A DNA stretch of 64,000 nucleotides from Melampsora larici-populina 98AG31 (taxonomy: Eukaryota; Basidiomycota; Pucciniomycetes; Pucciniales; Melampsoraceae): assembly GCF_000204055.1 (NCBI RefSeq), contig NW_006768810.1:451253-515252 (forward strand), in the 5' to 3' direction. A program made the translations under genes and the position numbers. This document shows, piece after piece, positions 23,498-35,239 of this stretch. The notes under the pieces are model-generated. The model ran no database searches and was not told the DNA's origin. It worked only from the letters and a program-made list of their open reading frames with translations. The stretch's first letter is position 1; each line of letters starts with the position of its first letter.

Positions 23498-25381
23498 GTG
23501 AAATCTGACTCATGTGCCCTGTTCCGTTGTCCTGCCGATTACTTTAGTGAGACGCGCCCTCGGAGGCTGAGCAAGGAGAGACAGGCAGACGATCAGCCTA
23601 CTGATGGAAATGTCGGCCTTGAGGTTGATGTGGTGGAGATCACGCAACGACCAGGACAACGTCAGATAGACATGAGTATGTTAAAAGCTTACGTTAACTC
23701 GGGGAGTTCGTATGATTCGCGATGGCCAACAGAAGTAGTATCTTGCGGACTGAAGATCCCCGAATGGCGCATGCTCGCGAAAGAATGCGGGCTCGAGGCT
23801 GAAGCAGAGGATGTGATCGCAGGCCTGATTAGAGGTTTTCACCAGGGTATTCCGGATCATACTCTGGGGTATCGTAGGTGGTTTACACCAGAGAACCACA
23901 AATCGGCATTGTTGGAAGCGGAGAAAATTAAAAATACGTTAGCAAAAGAGCATAGAGAAGGAAGAATATTCGGTCCTTTTACCCATGAAGAAGTGTTCAA
24001 GAAAATTGGTTTCTTTCGCTCCAGCCCGATGGGGAGCGTGATTAACGGCGACGGCTCTTTCTGAATCATAAACGATATGTCTTTTCCACAGAATTCAGAG
24101 GACACCCCGTCAGTAAACAGCCTAGTGAATAAAAAGGATTTCGACACGACTTGGGACGATTTCAAAATCATTGTGAAGTTTTTTAGTGAAGAAGAAGGAA
24201 GAATAGTACTTGCCATTTTTGATTGGGAAAAAGCCTATAGGCAAATTCCAATACATCCATCGCAGTGGAGGTATCTGTTTATCCTGGATCTCCAGAATCG
24301 ATTATGGCTGGACTGTAGGGTACAGTTTGGTGGTGTTACAGGGTGCGGTGTTTTTGGCCGACCTGCGGATCTATGGAAGAGGATTGTAAAGAAAGTGTTT
24401 GGGTTAAAAGGAGCGTTTCTTTGGGTCGAAGACAACTTACTGGTCAAAGACGTCGAGAACAAAACCACGGTAAAGGACATCGTAACGTTGAGTGATTCAA
24501 TGGGAGTCGCCTCGAATGAAGAAAAGGTACACGAATTCGGAGCGGAACAGCGTTACATTGGTTTTGTGTGGAACTCCTTGGAGAGGACAGGCCGGCTGCC
24601 AGAAGATAAATTGAAGGAAAGGAAGGATCAGATTGATTATTTCTTGGTTTCCAACAGATCGTTTACCTTTAAGGAAACCGAGAAGTTGGTAGGAAGATTA
24701 GTCCACACATCTTACATAGTATCTAACCTGGTATGCTACATGTCAAGCTTACACAAATGGAAAAACGAGTGGAAAGTTTTGTCAGCAAGGAGGACATTAC
24801 CAGGCGATGCACGTATAGACTTGATGGAATGGAAACTCACCTTAGCTACGTTTGAGGCGAGGCGGATCATCCCTAGTGTGGAAACTACAGATGTAGGTTG
24901 GGTTGGTGATGCCGCGACATCGTTTGGGATAGGAATCTTAGTAGGCAGAAAATGGGCACAGTTTAAGTTGCTCAAAGGATGGAAAGAACATCTGCAAGTG
25001 TCGGAAAAGGGAGGAATAGCATGGGCAGAAACTGCCGCTATCCGGTTAGGTCTGCTGGTGGTAAGTATGACCCACGATGTGAAAGGGAAGAAGATAAAGG
25101 TCCTTACTGACAACACAACATCGGAATGTGTGGTCCTGAAGCATAAGTCTAGGGACAGAGCGGTAAACGAGGAGTGGAAAAGTATCCAACGGTTGCTTGT
25201 AGATCTGCATTGTGACATCGAGGCAGAGAGGGTAGAGTCAGCTAGTAATGACGCGGATGAGTTGTCCAGAGGCATCGGGAAAGTCTTACCTATGGAGGAT
25301 TGTGTGGTGATCGAGGTTCCGATCGATCTAAAACCTGTACTTGTTCAAGTGTTTCAGGGACGTAAACAGTTTGTACCGTGA
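23498..25381 (+). pseudogene. DIRS reverse transcriptase / RNase H with one in-frame stop
   Basis: One frame runs from before 23498 to 25381, broken by a single TGA at 24062-24064 where related RTs carry Arg (a CGA to TGA change fits). Before it lies the RT N-terminal region (KEHREGRIFGPF, SSPMGSV); after it the palm with IFDWEKAYRQIP (first catalytic Asp). The usual xxDD motif reads WVEDN, with Glu at the first position. RNase H follows with all four acidic positions visible (GDAATS, AETAA, TDNTTS, SNDADELSRG). No ATG precedes the RT, so expression probably uses frameshift, splicing or re-initiation from the Gag transcript. The stop and the Glu argue against autonomous activity. Confidence 0.8.
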
Positions 25382-25520
25382 GACTTGTATTGCCCCATCC
25401 GAAGGCTCCTTGTTGAAATGAAAACGCCACTAGCTCTACGTACCCAATTTGCCGTGTTGTACCCATTTGACCATGTTGACAACAACATGCACTTACTTCA
25501 ACTGAATTGCGAGGGGGAGG

Positions 25521-26666
25521 GTGGTAAACACCTCCGGTACTCGGAGCAATCTGTTTGAGAACTATCTTAACCCCCTGCTACATAACCCAACCACCTCACT
25601 TGAGCATCGATCGGAGAGCTGTCCAGTAAACAACGACATGAAAGAATTCCTAGTCGGTACGGCTGAAGAAGACGATGACCCAGTAAAGGCTTACATCCTT
25701 TATGGCAGCTGGGCGAAGACTACGATCAAGCACTACACAGCTGGCGTTTCGAAGCTTGTGGCATTCGCAAAGATGTTTAACATCCCTCGAACGGCGCTAC
25801 TTCCCATCGATGCAGACATCCTGTATCAGTTCGTCTTGTGGGCAGGTCCACGACTACCGGAGGATCCTGAAGGAAAGCATCACGTGCCGATCAAGGCTGA
25901 TACGATACGCACCTACTTGTCGGGAATCAAGGCGTGGCACCTCTACCATAATCGGAGGTACCCGCACGAAGCAACACCTCGAGTCGAGCTGCTACTGACA
26001 ACGGCGAAGCGACTGGAATTACAAAAGGGAAGGAAAGTGCTGAAAGAGCCAGTTATGATTAGACATCTGTTTCTACTGTTGGAAAGTTTAGTTGGGGGAT
26101 GCCTGGAGGAGCAAGTAGCTTACACGGTGGCATTGATTGCCTTTTGGGGTATGGCTCGCTTGGGTGAACTCCTCAAGAAACCGAATGCGTCTGACCAGGT
26201 TAGAGTAAAGGATGTAATATGGGACCCAAATGATGAATTCTGTACCATAAGGATTCGGGAGGCAAAGACGGCGGCCGTCGGGGAAGTACAAGAGATTCAC
26301 CTTCAAAAACAACGATCCCTGCTCGATCCAGTTAGCGCCTTACGACGATTGATCCAGTGTACGGGGGCAACGGAAGACGATGCCTTGTTCTCTTACCAGG
26401 TGAAGAACCTGCGACGGGTGCTCACGAAATCTAGGAGTCAGGTGATATTCTCAAAGGTCTGGAACGCTAAGTCAAAAACCAAACTCACCGGCCACTCCTT
26501 CCGGGTCGGAGGAGCGTCCCTCAGATGGAACCTAGGGGTGTCATTGGGAGATATAGTAGCGATCGGCCGGTGGAGGTCTAAGGCGTATGAGTTCTATATT
26601 AGACAGTATACTGAGGAGGACATGAAAGATTGTAAAGAGTTACTGATCCAATTGCAATTATTGTGA
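25521..26666 (+). CDS. DIRS tyrosine recombinase
   Basis: Open from 25521; the first in-frame ATG is at 25638, so the N-terminus is uncertain. The fold and catalytic residues of tyrosine recombinases are visible: Arg in WGMARLGELL (about residue 220 of the open frame), HSFRVGG (His-x-x-Arg), GRWRSKAYEFYIRQY with a conserved Trp and the nucleophile Tyr. An N-terminal SAM-like core-binding region (about residues 60-150) includes TIRTYLSGIKAWH. It would integrate circular cDNA of the element. No frame break is seen, unlike the RT upstream. Confidence 0.85.
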   Translation: MVNTSGTRSNLFENYLNPLLHNPTTSLEHRSESCPVNNDMKEFLVGTAEEDDDPVKAYILYGSWAKTTIKHYTAGVSKLVAFAKMFNIPRTALLPIDADILYQFVLWAGPRLPEDPEGKHHVPIKADTIRTYLSGIKAWHLYHNRRYPHEATPRVELLLTTAKRLELQKGRKVLKEPVMIRHLFLLLESLVGGCLEEQVAYTVALIAFWGMARLGELLKKPNASDQVRVKDVIWDPNDEFCTIRIREAKTAAVGEVQEIHLQKQRSLLDPVSALRRLIQCTGATEDDALFSYQVKNLRRVLTKSRSQVIFSKVWNAKSKTKLTGHSFRVGGASLRWNLGVSLGDIVAIGRWRSKAYEFYIRQYTEEDMKDCKELLIQLQLL

Positions 26667-26726
26667 TCGACACTAGATGATGGATCCCCGACCCGTTTTT
26701 CCGGTTCATGAGTTCCAAGACGGGGG

Positions 26727-26845
26727 GTGTCGGAGATGATGGGCGACCCGGCCCATAGTAGATGGGTGTTCTCAGGCTCAGGCCTATGTCCCAAGTCGTG
26801 GGGAAGAGCTCCCCATCTACGAGGCCCGGGTCCTACCCCCCTTAC
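26727..26845. repeat. GC-rich hairpin after the recombinase gene
   Basis: GACCCGGCCCATAGTAGATGGG is echoed in reverse complement by CCCCATCTACGAGGCCCGGGTC about 60 bp downstream. It could be part of the DIRS right terminus or a transcript 3' structure. Which one cannot be decided here. Confidence 0.5.
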
Positions 26846-27022
26846 CCGTACCGGATAAGGGGCCCCCCAAAAGACCTAATGCCTCCTCCACGGAGTCCTT
26901 AGGTTTGTCTAGGATAAACCGGGTCTACACGTAATACATATTGATTTAAATGTGAAATTGCGTCCTAGTCCCTACCCTTCCCGATAGTGATATGAGAGAG
27001 AGAGTGGATCAAAATGTGTAGA

Positions 27023-27202
27023 GGTACACAAACATGAACACCCGACCTAAAAACCCATGGACAAAACCCATGGCAAACCGATTGTTTTTGGGGTTTTGTC
27101 CATTGGTTTTCGCTTCCCCATTGGACAAAACCCCCAAAACAATGGGGTTGCCATGGGTTTTGTCCATGGGTTTTTAGGTTGGGTGTTCATGTTTGTGTAC
27201 CC
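27023..27202. mobile_element. 180-bp near-palindromic MITE
   Basis: Both halves are nearly perfect inverted copies, starting GGTACACAAACATGAACACC and meeting at a short centre near 27112. Few mismatches. No clear target duplication. It lies just beyond the DIRS right end. Confidence 0.75.
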
Positions 27203-30200
27203 CTCATAAAGACAAAGATGTCAAAAATTGTGGGTTTGATTTGTTTTCTTTTTCATTTGATCACAGGCTCATGTTTTGAAAACTGTTTCTAGCTTCTGAT
27301 TAAAATACTGAGATATATGATCTTGAGTTGTGATGTTGCCTGGATTGCTAATCAATTGCTTCATCTGCCTTTATCACCCATCCTAATTGTATTTAAGGTT
27401 CTCTTCTTACAGATATTCGGATCATGAAGGGGATCTGGTTTGTGTTGATGTAAAGATAGGCTCAATTTGAGCAGGTATGTACTGATGATCAACACCTCAA
27501 AAAAGACTTTAGAATCTAGATGATAAGGTCTTCAAAGCAAGATAGTGAACTAAACATTCAACGGCTACTCAGCCTTGAAGAGATTTGACATGTGATAAGT
27601 GATATGGGGATCAGTTTGGCACGTGGGGTTTGTTTGAAAGATCTTCATAGAGTGAGCTTTTGAAAACGCATGTCAGCTTAAGGCCTGCCTTTGCAAATTA
27701 CACCGCAAATGAGTAATAAGCGCACTCAACTACCGGGAGGGCAGGACAATCAAATTGTGTGAAAATCTCAAAAGAAACTTGATACCTGAAACCCATTTGC
27801 TGTGCATTGTTCTTGCCAGATGACCTTTCTTTTGAGATTCATCTAAAGAAGAACTTGAAGGAGCTTGGGATGAATATATTATTACTAAGCTTGCCGTGAT
27901 TTTGGTATGTTACTCTGGATCAAGTCCCATGAGTCAAGAGTGATGCCATATGAATAACATCATGAGATGGTCTTGAAGCAGTGCACAATAACTCTGGATC
28001 CAACATATATATTGCTCTCTGAATGAGGAATTATAAATTGGACCCAGCTGTTCACTTCATCTTTGAATTTTTCCATTCTCATATTTTCACAGTGACACTC
28101 ACCCAAAGACTAGTTTTACATGGTCATATTGTATATCATCACTGGATCCAAGGAGACATTTTTGAAAAATCACTCCTTGCTGATCTCAATGATTTGACCT
28201 TGGCATCATGTTTGTCTGTGTTATGTGTAGATCTGTGTTGCACCCCAAGGCCCAACACTTGTTGCCACATACTTGTGTCTCCACCCGTCTTTCTACTGAA
28301 GTCCGCTTCCTTTGGCTTGACTCCTAGAGTCGAGGCTCAAGCCAGGAGAATGGGGAGACTGTCCCTGCCAAAGATCACCAAAGTGGGGCAGTAAGTGTTG
28401 AGGGGTGACAAAGACCTCTACACACCAATATGATTGTGAGGTCAGAACAATAAGAAGGCTGGATCATACTGGCTTGACTGTAGGAGTTAAGCCACAGGAA
28501 GAGCACTTCAGTGGAAAGATTGGTGGAGACACAATCTTGTGGCAGAAAGTGTTGAGGTGCAACACAGATCTACACACACCAAAAAACAGTACATTTTGGT
28601 AGGTCTTGGTAGTAGTTTTCCAATGTGTAACAAAGTGAACATGGAGACCGTTGACAATCCTTTTATCCTAAAGTTGATTTTGCCATACACCACAGGGCAA
28701 ATTGTCATCAAGATACCATTGCAAAAGTGGTTGTGTCACAATCTTGGGGAGTGTTGGCCAAAAGTTCAGTGTTTGGTCAGGGCCCAGATCATAGATGGTA
28801 GGACTATACTGGCTATTTTATGGCCAAAACCTGAACTTTTGGGCAGAAATCAGCCAATTGTGTAGCCAGTCAATCTGACAAGAGATCTACCAGCCCTTTG
28901 GCAAGCAGAAGATGGAAAAAGAAACTGTCTTTGATAAACAACAAATTGGAGGCTGTGAAATTAAACTTTGTTCTTCACATTTGCCTACATAGATGTGGTT
29001 CTCACCACATTTGTTTTTGATTTTGACAACAGGAGAGCCCCTAGAATCCATTCTTTGGTCTGGGAGCTCTGCACCACCTCCTCAATCCACACGGGGTTGA
29101 TAGTGTGGCTGTGGGCAGGAACAAAGAGGTTTGCTTGATCAGCTCCCCCATGATTGCCAGTGTACAAACCTTGGAAGAGTTCATAAGCCATCAAATGGCC
29201 CATCTTACGGCACAGAGCCAATCTCACCGCGCTGTTGACTATCTGCAGGCAGCCATCCACCACAGGGCCAATCTGGCCGTACAGCGGTAACCTTTGCTTG
29301 AAAAAAGGCAGTCTGGATTACCCTGTGGTGTCTACTGGAGGTGAGATGATTGAGCAGGAGGATACAATTGCTAAGAGATCTTTTCCAAACACATGATGTT
29401 CTTGTTTATCTTGTGCTTTTGTTACTTTCACACACCCGGCTAGTAAGTGGCACACTTTTTACAGAAGTAGTGTCTATCATTGGCAGAGTGGGTTGCTGAA
29501 CACAATTCACATCAATTTAATTTTGTTGACTGTTGACCATAGCCATTTTTTGCTGCAACAACTCAAATTCAGAAAAACCTGACCCTTGACATGAGGCTGG
29601 CCTAATCTTAGACACCTTTCTCATCAAAGATTCATGAAGTTGATTCAATGATATGTCCTAGACCATCAAGGCAGTGGTAAACCAGGGTAAACCTCATTCA
29701 CTGTGAACATCATTCAACTTCCCCAATTTGGAAGAGGACAATGATTAATAGTACAAAATGAGATGGTTAAAACTTACTAGAATCCTGGTATCCAAAATAC
29801 AAAAGAGAACATGTGTTTGGGGCAAAGCCCAAAGCCTAAGCCAAGGGAAATAATATTACTTGAATAGATGAACACACCCTATGGGGTGGCTAGCGGCCTA
29901 AATGTAACATAACCGTACACAAACAAAACAACTGAAAAATAACTGAACCTGAACTAAAACACTAGCAAAATATAACCATACATGAAATAACTTCTACCAT
30001 AACTGACTTGAAATAACAAAAAATAACCAAATAAAACCATGGCCAAACAATGAAACAACCCACTGGCAAAACCCAACTAACTAAATACCAAAACAATATT
30101 CTTCTCTTGTTTTTTAAAAAACTAAACTAAATAACTACCATATCACAAGGGTGGGAGGGTGGGATGAAAAACTGTTGATTTAATGTAATGATACTACTTT

Positions 30201-30422
30201 TAACAAACTAAATAAGAACTTGGATTCAAAAATAAGAAACTTTGACAAAGGTGAACACAATGGGAAGTTGGTAAAGTAGGTGAACAACAGGTATGATGTC
30301 ATATCTGTAGATCAAAGATAAGATTAGGGCAAACCCAACCTGTCAGTTAATGGACCAACATGTAATGTATTTTACCAACTATCCCATTCCACTAGGTTAA
30401 TAACTAGTTACCAACAGCAAAG
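27203..30422. other. Gene-poor stretch with repeat debris
   Basis: No supported gene. It contains the foldback at 28205-28595. A stretch at 29890-30140 is rich in A and C but poor in G on the plus strand. The minus-strand frame at 28985-29263 (RLALCRKMGHLMAYELFQG) looks like worn protein but matches nothing I know. Confidence 0.5.
28205..28595. repeat. Diverged foldback repeat
   Basis: 28210-28345 (GTGTAGATCTGTGTTGCACC and what follows) recurs in reverse complement at 28455-28590, with gaps. A partial extra copy of the right arm end lies near 28390-28425. About 80% identical by eye; probably an old MITE. Confidence 0.6.
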
Positions 30423-30929
30423 TTTGTCATAAAGGGATCCAATACTGCACACCTGAGCCATAACACCCACACAAAATATGTGCAGCAAGCTAAGTAAATA
30501 GTTTTCTGTCATGTACATACAGGTCTACTCAGTTTTTTGCCCATCAGGATAAATGAACCACATGTTATACCACATGTAACTTCTTTGACTTCAAAAAAAT
30601 TGTCCCAAAAACCCACTACATATAATTCTGTTGCTTCTCAGGCAATATTGTTGGAGCTATTCCTTAGTAACAGAAAGAGTGTTACATGCAGTTGAGTTGA
30701 TGAGATTACCTCAAAATGTTGAGTCAGTGTATGTAGTCAATCTTTTGAATGCTTTTGCCAATCTGAAAAATGTTACAGCATGTATTACATATGAATAACT
30801 AATCCTGATGAGCAGATAACTGAGCAGAACTGTATGTACATGATAACCACCTATTCACTGAGCCTCCTACACATATGTAGTGTGGGTGTTATGGCTCAGG
30901 TGTGGAGTGATAGATCATTTTATGACAAA
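30423..30929. mobile_element. 507-bp MITE with TIR TTTGTCATAAA
   Basis: Left arm begins TTTGTCATAAAGGGATC and continues through CACACCTGAGCCATAACACC. The right end carries the same order in reverse complement (GGTGTTATGGCTCAGGTGTG ... TTTATGACAAA). Arms of about 55-60 bp; interior AT-rich with no ORF. Target duplication not evident. Confidence 0.7.
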
Positions 30930-30978
30930 TCATACTCCCAATCATTTTTTCCTGCCCACTTAGGGAAGTTGAATAATA

Positions 30979-31138
30979 GTGGCTCTCAAACCTGACCCAG
31001 ATTTGAAAAACCCGGTTGCCCCAGTGGAATTTTTGGCTGGGAGCTGTCAACAAATGTCAACTTGATACACAAAGTTACTGCCAAAAAACAACTGGGTCAA
31101 CTGGGGTTTTTTAAAACAAGGGCAGGTTTGAGAGCCAC
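30979..31138. mobile_element. 160-bp Tc1/mariner-type MITE
   Basis: TIR GTGGCTCTCAAACCTG with its reverse complement at the right end, flanked by TA on both sides (30977-30978 and 31139-31140). Non-coding. TA duplication points to mobilisation by a Tc1/mariner transposase, but the TIR differs from that of the 7006-11137 element. Confidence 0.75.
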
Positions 31139-31477
31139 TAATGTTTGCAGTGCTTGTATAATGCTCATATCATTTATATTATTTCACTAGCGTGGGGTCT
31201 TGGCCAACAGCAATCTCAGAATAGATTTCAAGTTGCTCAATTTGAAGATCATGTTCATTGTTAAGCTAGGTTCAATTTGAAATAAACATGACAAACATAA
31301 TTGTGTTAATGTGATAAAAAAGGAATATGTTTGCAAAGACAAACATAATTTTGTTAATGTAATAAAAAAGGAATATGTCTGCAAACAAAACGTTTTAATG
31401 ATAATGATAGAATTACAAAGGAAAGGGACCTTCCAAAATCAACCCTTTGGTAGATGTGGAGGTCAGTTTTGTTCGGG

Positions 31478-34221
31478 TCATTGTTCTTCTTCTACAATTT
31501 TGATGATGGCTTCTACAACAGATGGATCAGATAAAGTAGAAAGATCTCCAAGTTGATGTGCTTCACCAGCCACTACTTTTCGAAGGATTCTTCGCATGAT
31601 CTAGTGTTTATCACCATTTGAAGTCACAACTCAAGATTAGAAAACGCTTAGAATGGACAAGATTTATCAATAAAGCTAACCTTTCCTGATCGAGTTTTGG
31701 GTAAGTCTTCGACTAATGCAATCCGCTTGGGTGCAGCAAATGGTCCAATGATCTTTCGAACTTGCACAGTAAGTTCTTTGATCAAAGCAGCCTCTTTAGA
31801 TGGCTCGAACCCGTATGAAGGCTTGAGTGTAACAAACGCACTATCCCAAATTTACCGCGTGAGTCAGTTTGTGTTGATTAGCTGGATGGGTGGGAATATT
31901 ATTTTGCAACTTACAACACAGTTTGCCCAGTAGTCTCATCTGGAGCTCCTACGACAGCTGTTTCTGCTACAGCAGCATGCTGAATCAAGGCTGATTCGAT
32001 TTCAGCAGTCGAAAGACGATGTCCGGATACGTTCAATACATCTTCATGGGGATCAAAAGTAAATCTTCGTCAGTTTGACACAAAAAAGACACTTCCAATC
32101 CTTTCAAGCTAAACTAAACCGACCATCAACACGTCCTCTGATCCAATAATAGCCATCAGCATCCCGTCCAGCTCCATCACCAGTAAAGTAATAACCGGCA
32201 TAAGGCCTGAGATAAGTATCTAAGAAACGGGAATGGTCTCCATAGATTGTTCGTGCCATCGATGGCCAAGGTTTCTTGATGGTCAGTACACCCTCTACCA
32301 TCCCAGTTTCCTCTGAAATTGATTGATCATCGGCCAGTTTGCCTGTGGTGGGCTCAAGTAGAACGGGTTCGATACCAAAGAATGGTCGGGTGGCAGAACC
32401 TGGTTTGGGTTTAGTAGCTCCGGGTAGAGGTCTAGGTCCGAACAGGCGCACCCGTTAGCACAGGCAGGCAATTGTGAAGTACAAATTAACCAGCTTTACT
32501 CACGTGATGACGATTGAACCGGTCTCTGTCTGCCAGTAGGTATCCACAACAGCACACCGGCCCTTACCAACTTGCTCATGGTACCATGTCCATGCTTCTG
32601 GGTTGATTGGTTCCCCTACAGACCCTATGGTCCGCAAAGAAGAGAGATCATGTCCTTCTACGTGCTGATTACCTAATCGGCGGAGAAGTCGAATTGCAGT
32701 ACTAAGAAAGGTACATGGTGTGAGCCGATTACTTGCAATATGCGCCACGAAAAGGAAGGGAAACCCACGGGGCTGTGTAAAATTGGGTTAGCTTGTGTTT
32801 GCTGACTGTTTCCCAATATCGAGATGGAGTCGGATAGAGAGGCGTAGATTCGAATATTGTGGTAGTAACTCCGTTCATCAGAGGACCATAGATGATGTAT
32901 GTATGGCCTGTGATCCATCCGACTGAGGAAAAGAGTCCAATACAAGACTAGTAAGCAAAGAATGACAAGGAATGTTACACCCCACAAAGAGACTCTTCAC
33001 TAACCATCAGCCATACAGGCAAAGCGATCATCTTCGTGTACATCAAAGACGTATTTGACCGTCATCGCCGCACCGAGTAAATATCCACCAGTGGTATGAA
33101 GTAATCCTTTTGGCTTTCCAGTACTTCCGGAAGTATATAGAATGAATAAAGGATCTTCACTGTCCATGATTTCAATGGGACAATAAGGCTTAGCCAATGC
33201 GCAAACTTCATGCCACCACACATCTCGACCTTCCACAAAGTTGACATTGGATCCAGTGCGCTTATAAACAATCACCTTGCGGGCGATTTCAGGGTCCGTG
33301 ATGCCCGAAAGAGCGGTATCAACGATCGATTTTGTGGCAATATTTTTCCCGCCTCGTTTGCCTTCATCCGTAGTGATGACAACTTTTGATCGAGCGTCTT
33401 GAACGCGATCTCGAAGCGATTCTGCCGAGAAACCAGCAAAGATGACGGAATGAATCGCACCAATCCGAGCACATGCCAGAAAAGCCACCACGGCCTGTGG
33501 TATCATAGGCAGATATATGGCCACTGTCTGAGCTTGTAAGTGATCACATCAAAAGATGAATGTAAGGGGTCAGCTTAGCGGATAGATTGTGTGATGCATC
33601 CCAAGGGTGCTTACTGCATATATATCAAATAGATCGGAGGTTTTGTTAACTTACATCGCCTTTTCTGACACCCATGGACACCAATACGTTAGCGAGCCTG
33701 CAAACTTCTTGCAGAAGCTCCCTGTACGACATCTCGGCACTGTCAGCCGGCTCGTCTGCTTCCCAGATGATGGCGGTCTGTACAGATTGGAATTACACCA
33801 CCTGATCAGAACGGAAACACACTGTGAGGATACGTATTGAAAACCGTTGATACTTTATCTGGGTGCTTGATAGCCCATCGATCAACGCAATTATATGATG
33901 CATTCAATCCACCATTTTCAAACCATCTCATATCACCGCAATCGAATCCACCTTGTTTGACTTGAGTGTATGGACGATGCCAATGAATCACTTCTTTAGC
34001 ATGCTGATTACAATATGTCAATACGCTATCTTAAAATTGAAATCCAAAGAAATTCGGAATGATGAAATTTGAGTATTTCGAACCTTGTCCCAAAATTCAA
34101 CCGGACTCTCGATACTTTGCTTGTACATCGTTTCATAGGCTGCCTCATCAACATGGGGTTTTGGATGCCCGCTTAGAAGTGATGGGATCTCTAAGGCTTT
34201 GATAGTTGACTGGGTTGCCAT
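31478..34221 (-). CDS. ACS1: Acetyl-CoA synthetase
   Basis: Ten exons (34221-34084, 34003-33854, 33777-33655, 33527-33005, 32922-32769, 32701-32504, 32431-32124, 32041-31915, 31840-31681, 31600-31478) give 667 residues, the usual length. The enzyme makes acetyl-CoA from acetate, ATP and CoA in cytosol and nucleus. Visible signatures: N-terminal [17 protein letters not shown]-binding loop [61 protein letters not shown], and the C-terminal TRSGKIMRRIL with the lysine that is acetylated in this family. All introns are short with GT/AG ends; one donor is GTTCGA (34083). No frame break. A single-gene neighbourhood between MITEs and a KDZ element. Confidence 0.95.
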
Positions 34222-34732
34222 GTTGTCAGATCTGAATCGAGTTACAGGTATTTATGTAGTGTGTGCGTGATCGAGTAGCTGGATCTGAGATTGGAAGGAC
34301 TTTGCGAAAAATTCGAGCCTGAGGGAAATGAGAGTAGGATGAATATCGGCTGATTGGTTTTAAGCAACTTTTCTGAAATATCGAGGATGAGAATGAAGAG
34401 AATATAAGGAACCAAACCATGAATCACATCAGCTGACCTTGACATATGCCAACGCTTTCTGAGTTACATAAGCGGTGGTTTGTATCTTGTTTTCAATTGA
34501 GTGGGTAAAAATCAATTTGAACTGATCGTTCAATCCTCACTGTATCGGCCTGCGGAAAATGGTGCGGGAACTTGCGGGAAGAGCGCTGTGTGTGAACGGT
34601 GGAGGATTCAACCCGGCAGCCTGCAGGAGACGGACGGTCTCCGAGGCGAGACTTCACGGTAGACTTGAGAAACAAATGTAGTGTATAAAAATGTAGTTCA
34701 AACTTCATCCGCCAGCCTCCGCCACATTCCAT
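34222..34732. other. Upstream region of acetyl-CoA synthetase
   Basis: Promoter side of the synthetase gene up to the presumed end of the KDZ element. No coding frame supported and no clear TATA box. Confidence 0.4.
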
Positions 34733-35015
34733 GACCCCGGCTGCCGGGGTCACACCCGGCGCCTTTTTCGTGGCCGTGGCCAGGGCCAGGGCCATGGCCT
34801 GACATGATGTGGCCCAGTGTGGCCTTTCATTTAAACAACCTAAGATCCTCATTTTAAGTTGCTAATCCCTGCTTAAGATAATCTTTAAGGGGGCTTTAAC
34901 TGAGTTCAATGCTCTGTGAAGCCCATGAAGGGGTGGGGGTGAGGGCAGAGGTCCCGGCCTTTGGGAGGACGGACAGTGTCAGAGCTCTGACACTGTCAGG
35001 CCACTGTTAACCCAT
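34733..35015 (+). repeat. Presumed left terminal region of the KDZ element
   Basis: Holds the palindrome GACCCCGGCTGCCGGGGTC, a block of GGCC-rich repeats, and TGTCAGAGCTCTGACA (a perfect 16-bp palindrome). Colinear with the inverted sequence at 42650-42800, but with insertions of about 100 bp. Confidence 0.45.
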
Positions 35016-35239
35016 TAATTCATGGGTTCTCACTTCCCCTGGAAACTTTCGCCGGGAACTGTCCTCTGACTGTCCCCATCGTCGAACACAACCTGAACAT
35101 ATGGGGTGAAATGTGTCAACACATATCACCCGCTACCCATCACCCGTGAATCATCATACTCCCCAACTCCATCGACTCAATCACCTTATCCTTTATTCCA
35201 CTTCTTGCCACCTCAGAACGTCTCTCAACGAACTTCACC

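Larger units (their letters stand above)
20700..26850 (+). mobile_element. DIRS-type retrotransposon (RT plus tyrosine recombinase)
   Basis: Gag-like, RT/RNase H and tyrosine recombinase genes follow one another on the plus strand, the gene set that defines DIRS elements. DIRS elements integrate by a recombinase instead of an integrase and leave no target duplication, so ends must come from terminal repeats, which I could not resolve. Boundaries are approximate; 21153-26666 is certain. Codon use is more GC-rich than in neighbouring host genes. Confidence 0.8.

Noticed and set aside
24062..24064. TGA in the DIRS RT as a recoded codon
   Set aside because: No downstream recoding structure is recognised; a CGA to TGA mutation is simpler.
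28023..28394. 123-codon plus-strand frame
   Set aside because: Most of it is the left arm of a foldback repeat; the frame is a by-product.
28985..29263. Minus-strand 92-codon frame with protein-like composition
   Set aside because: No family recognised and no flanking exons; noted only as possible debris.
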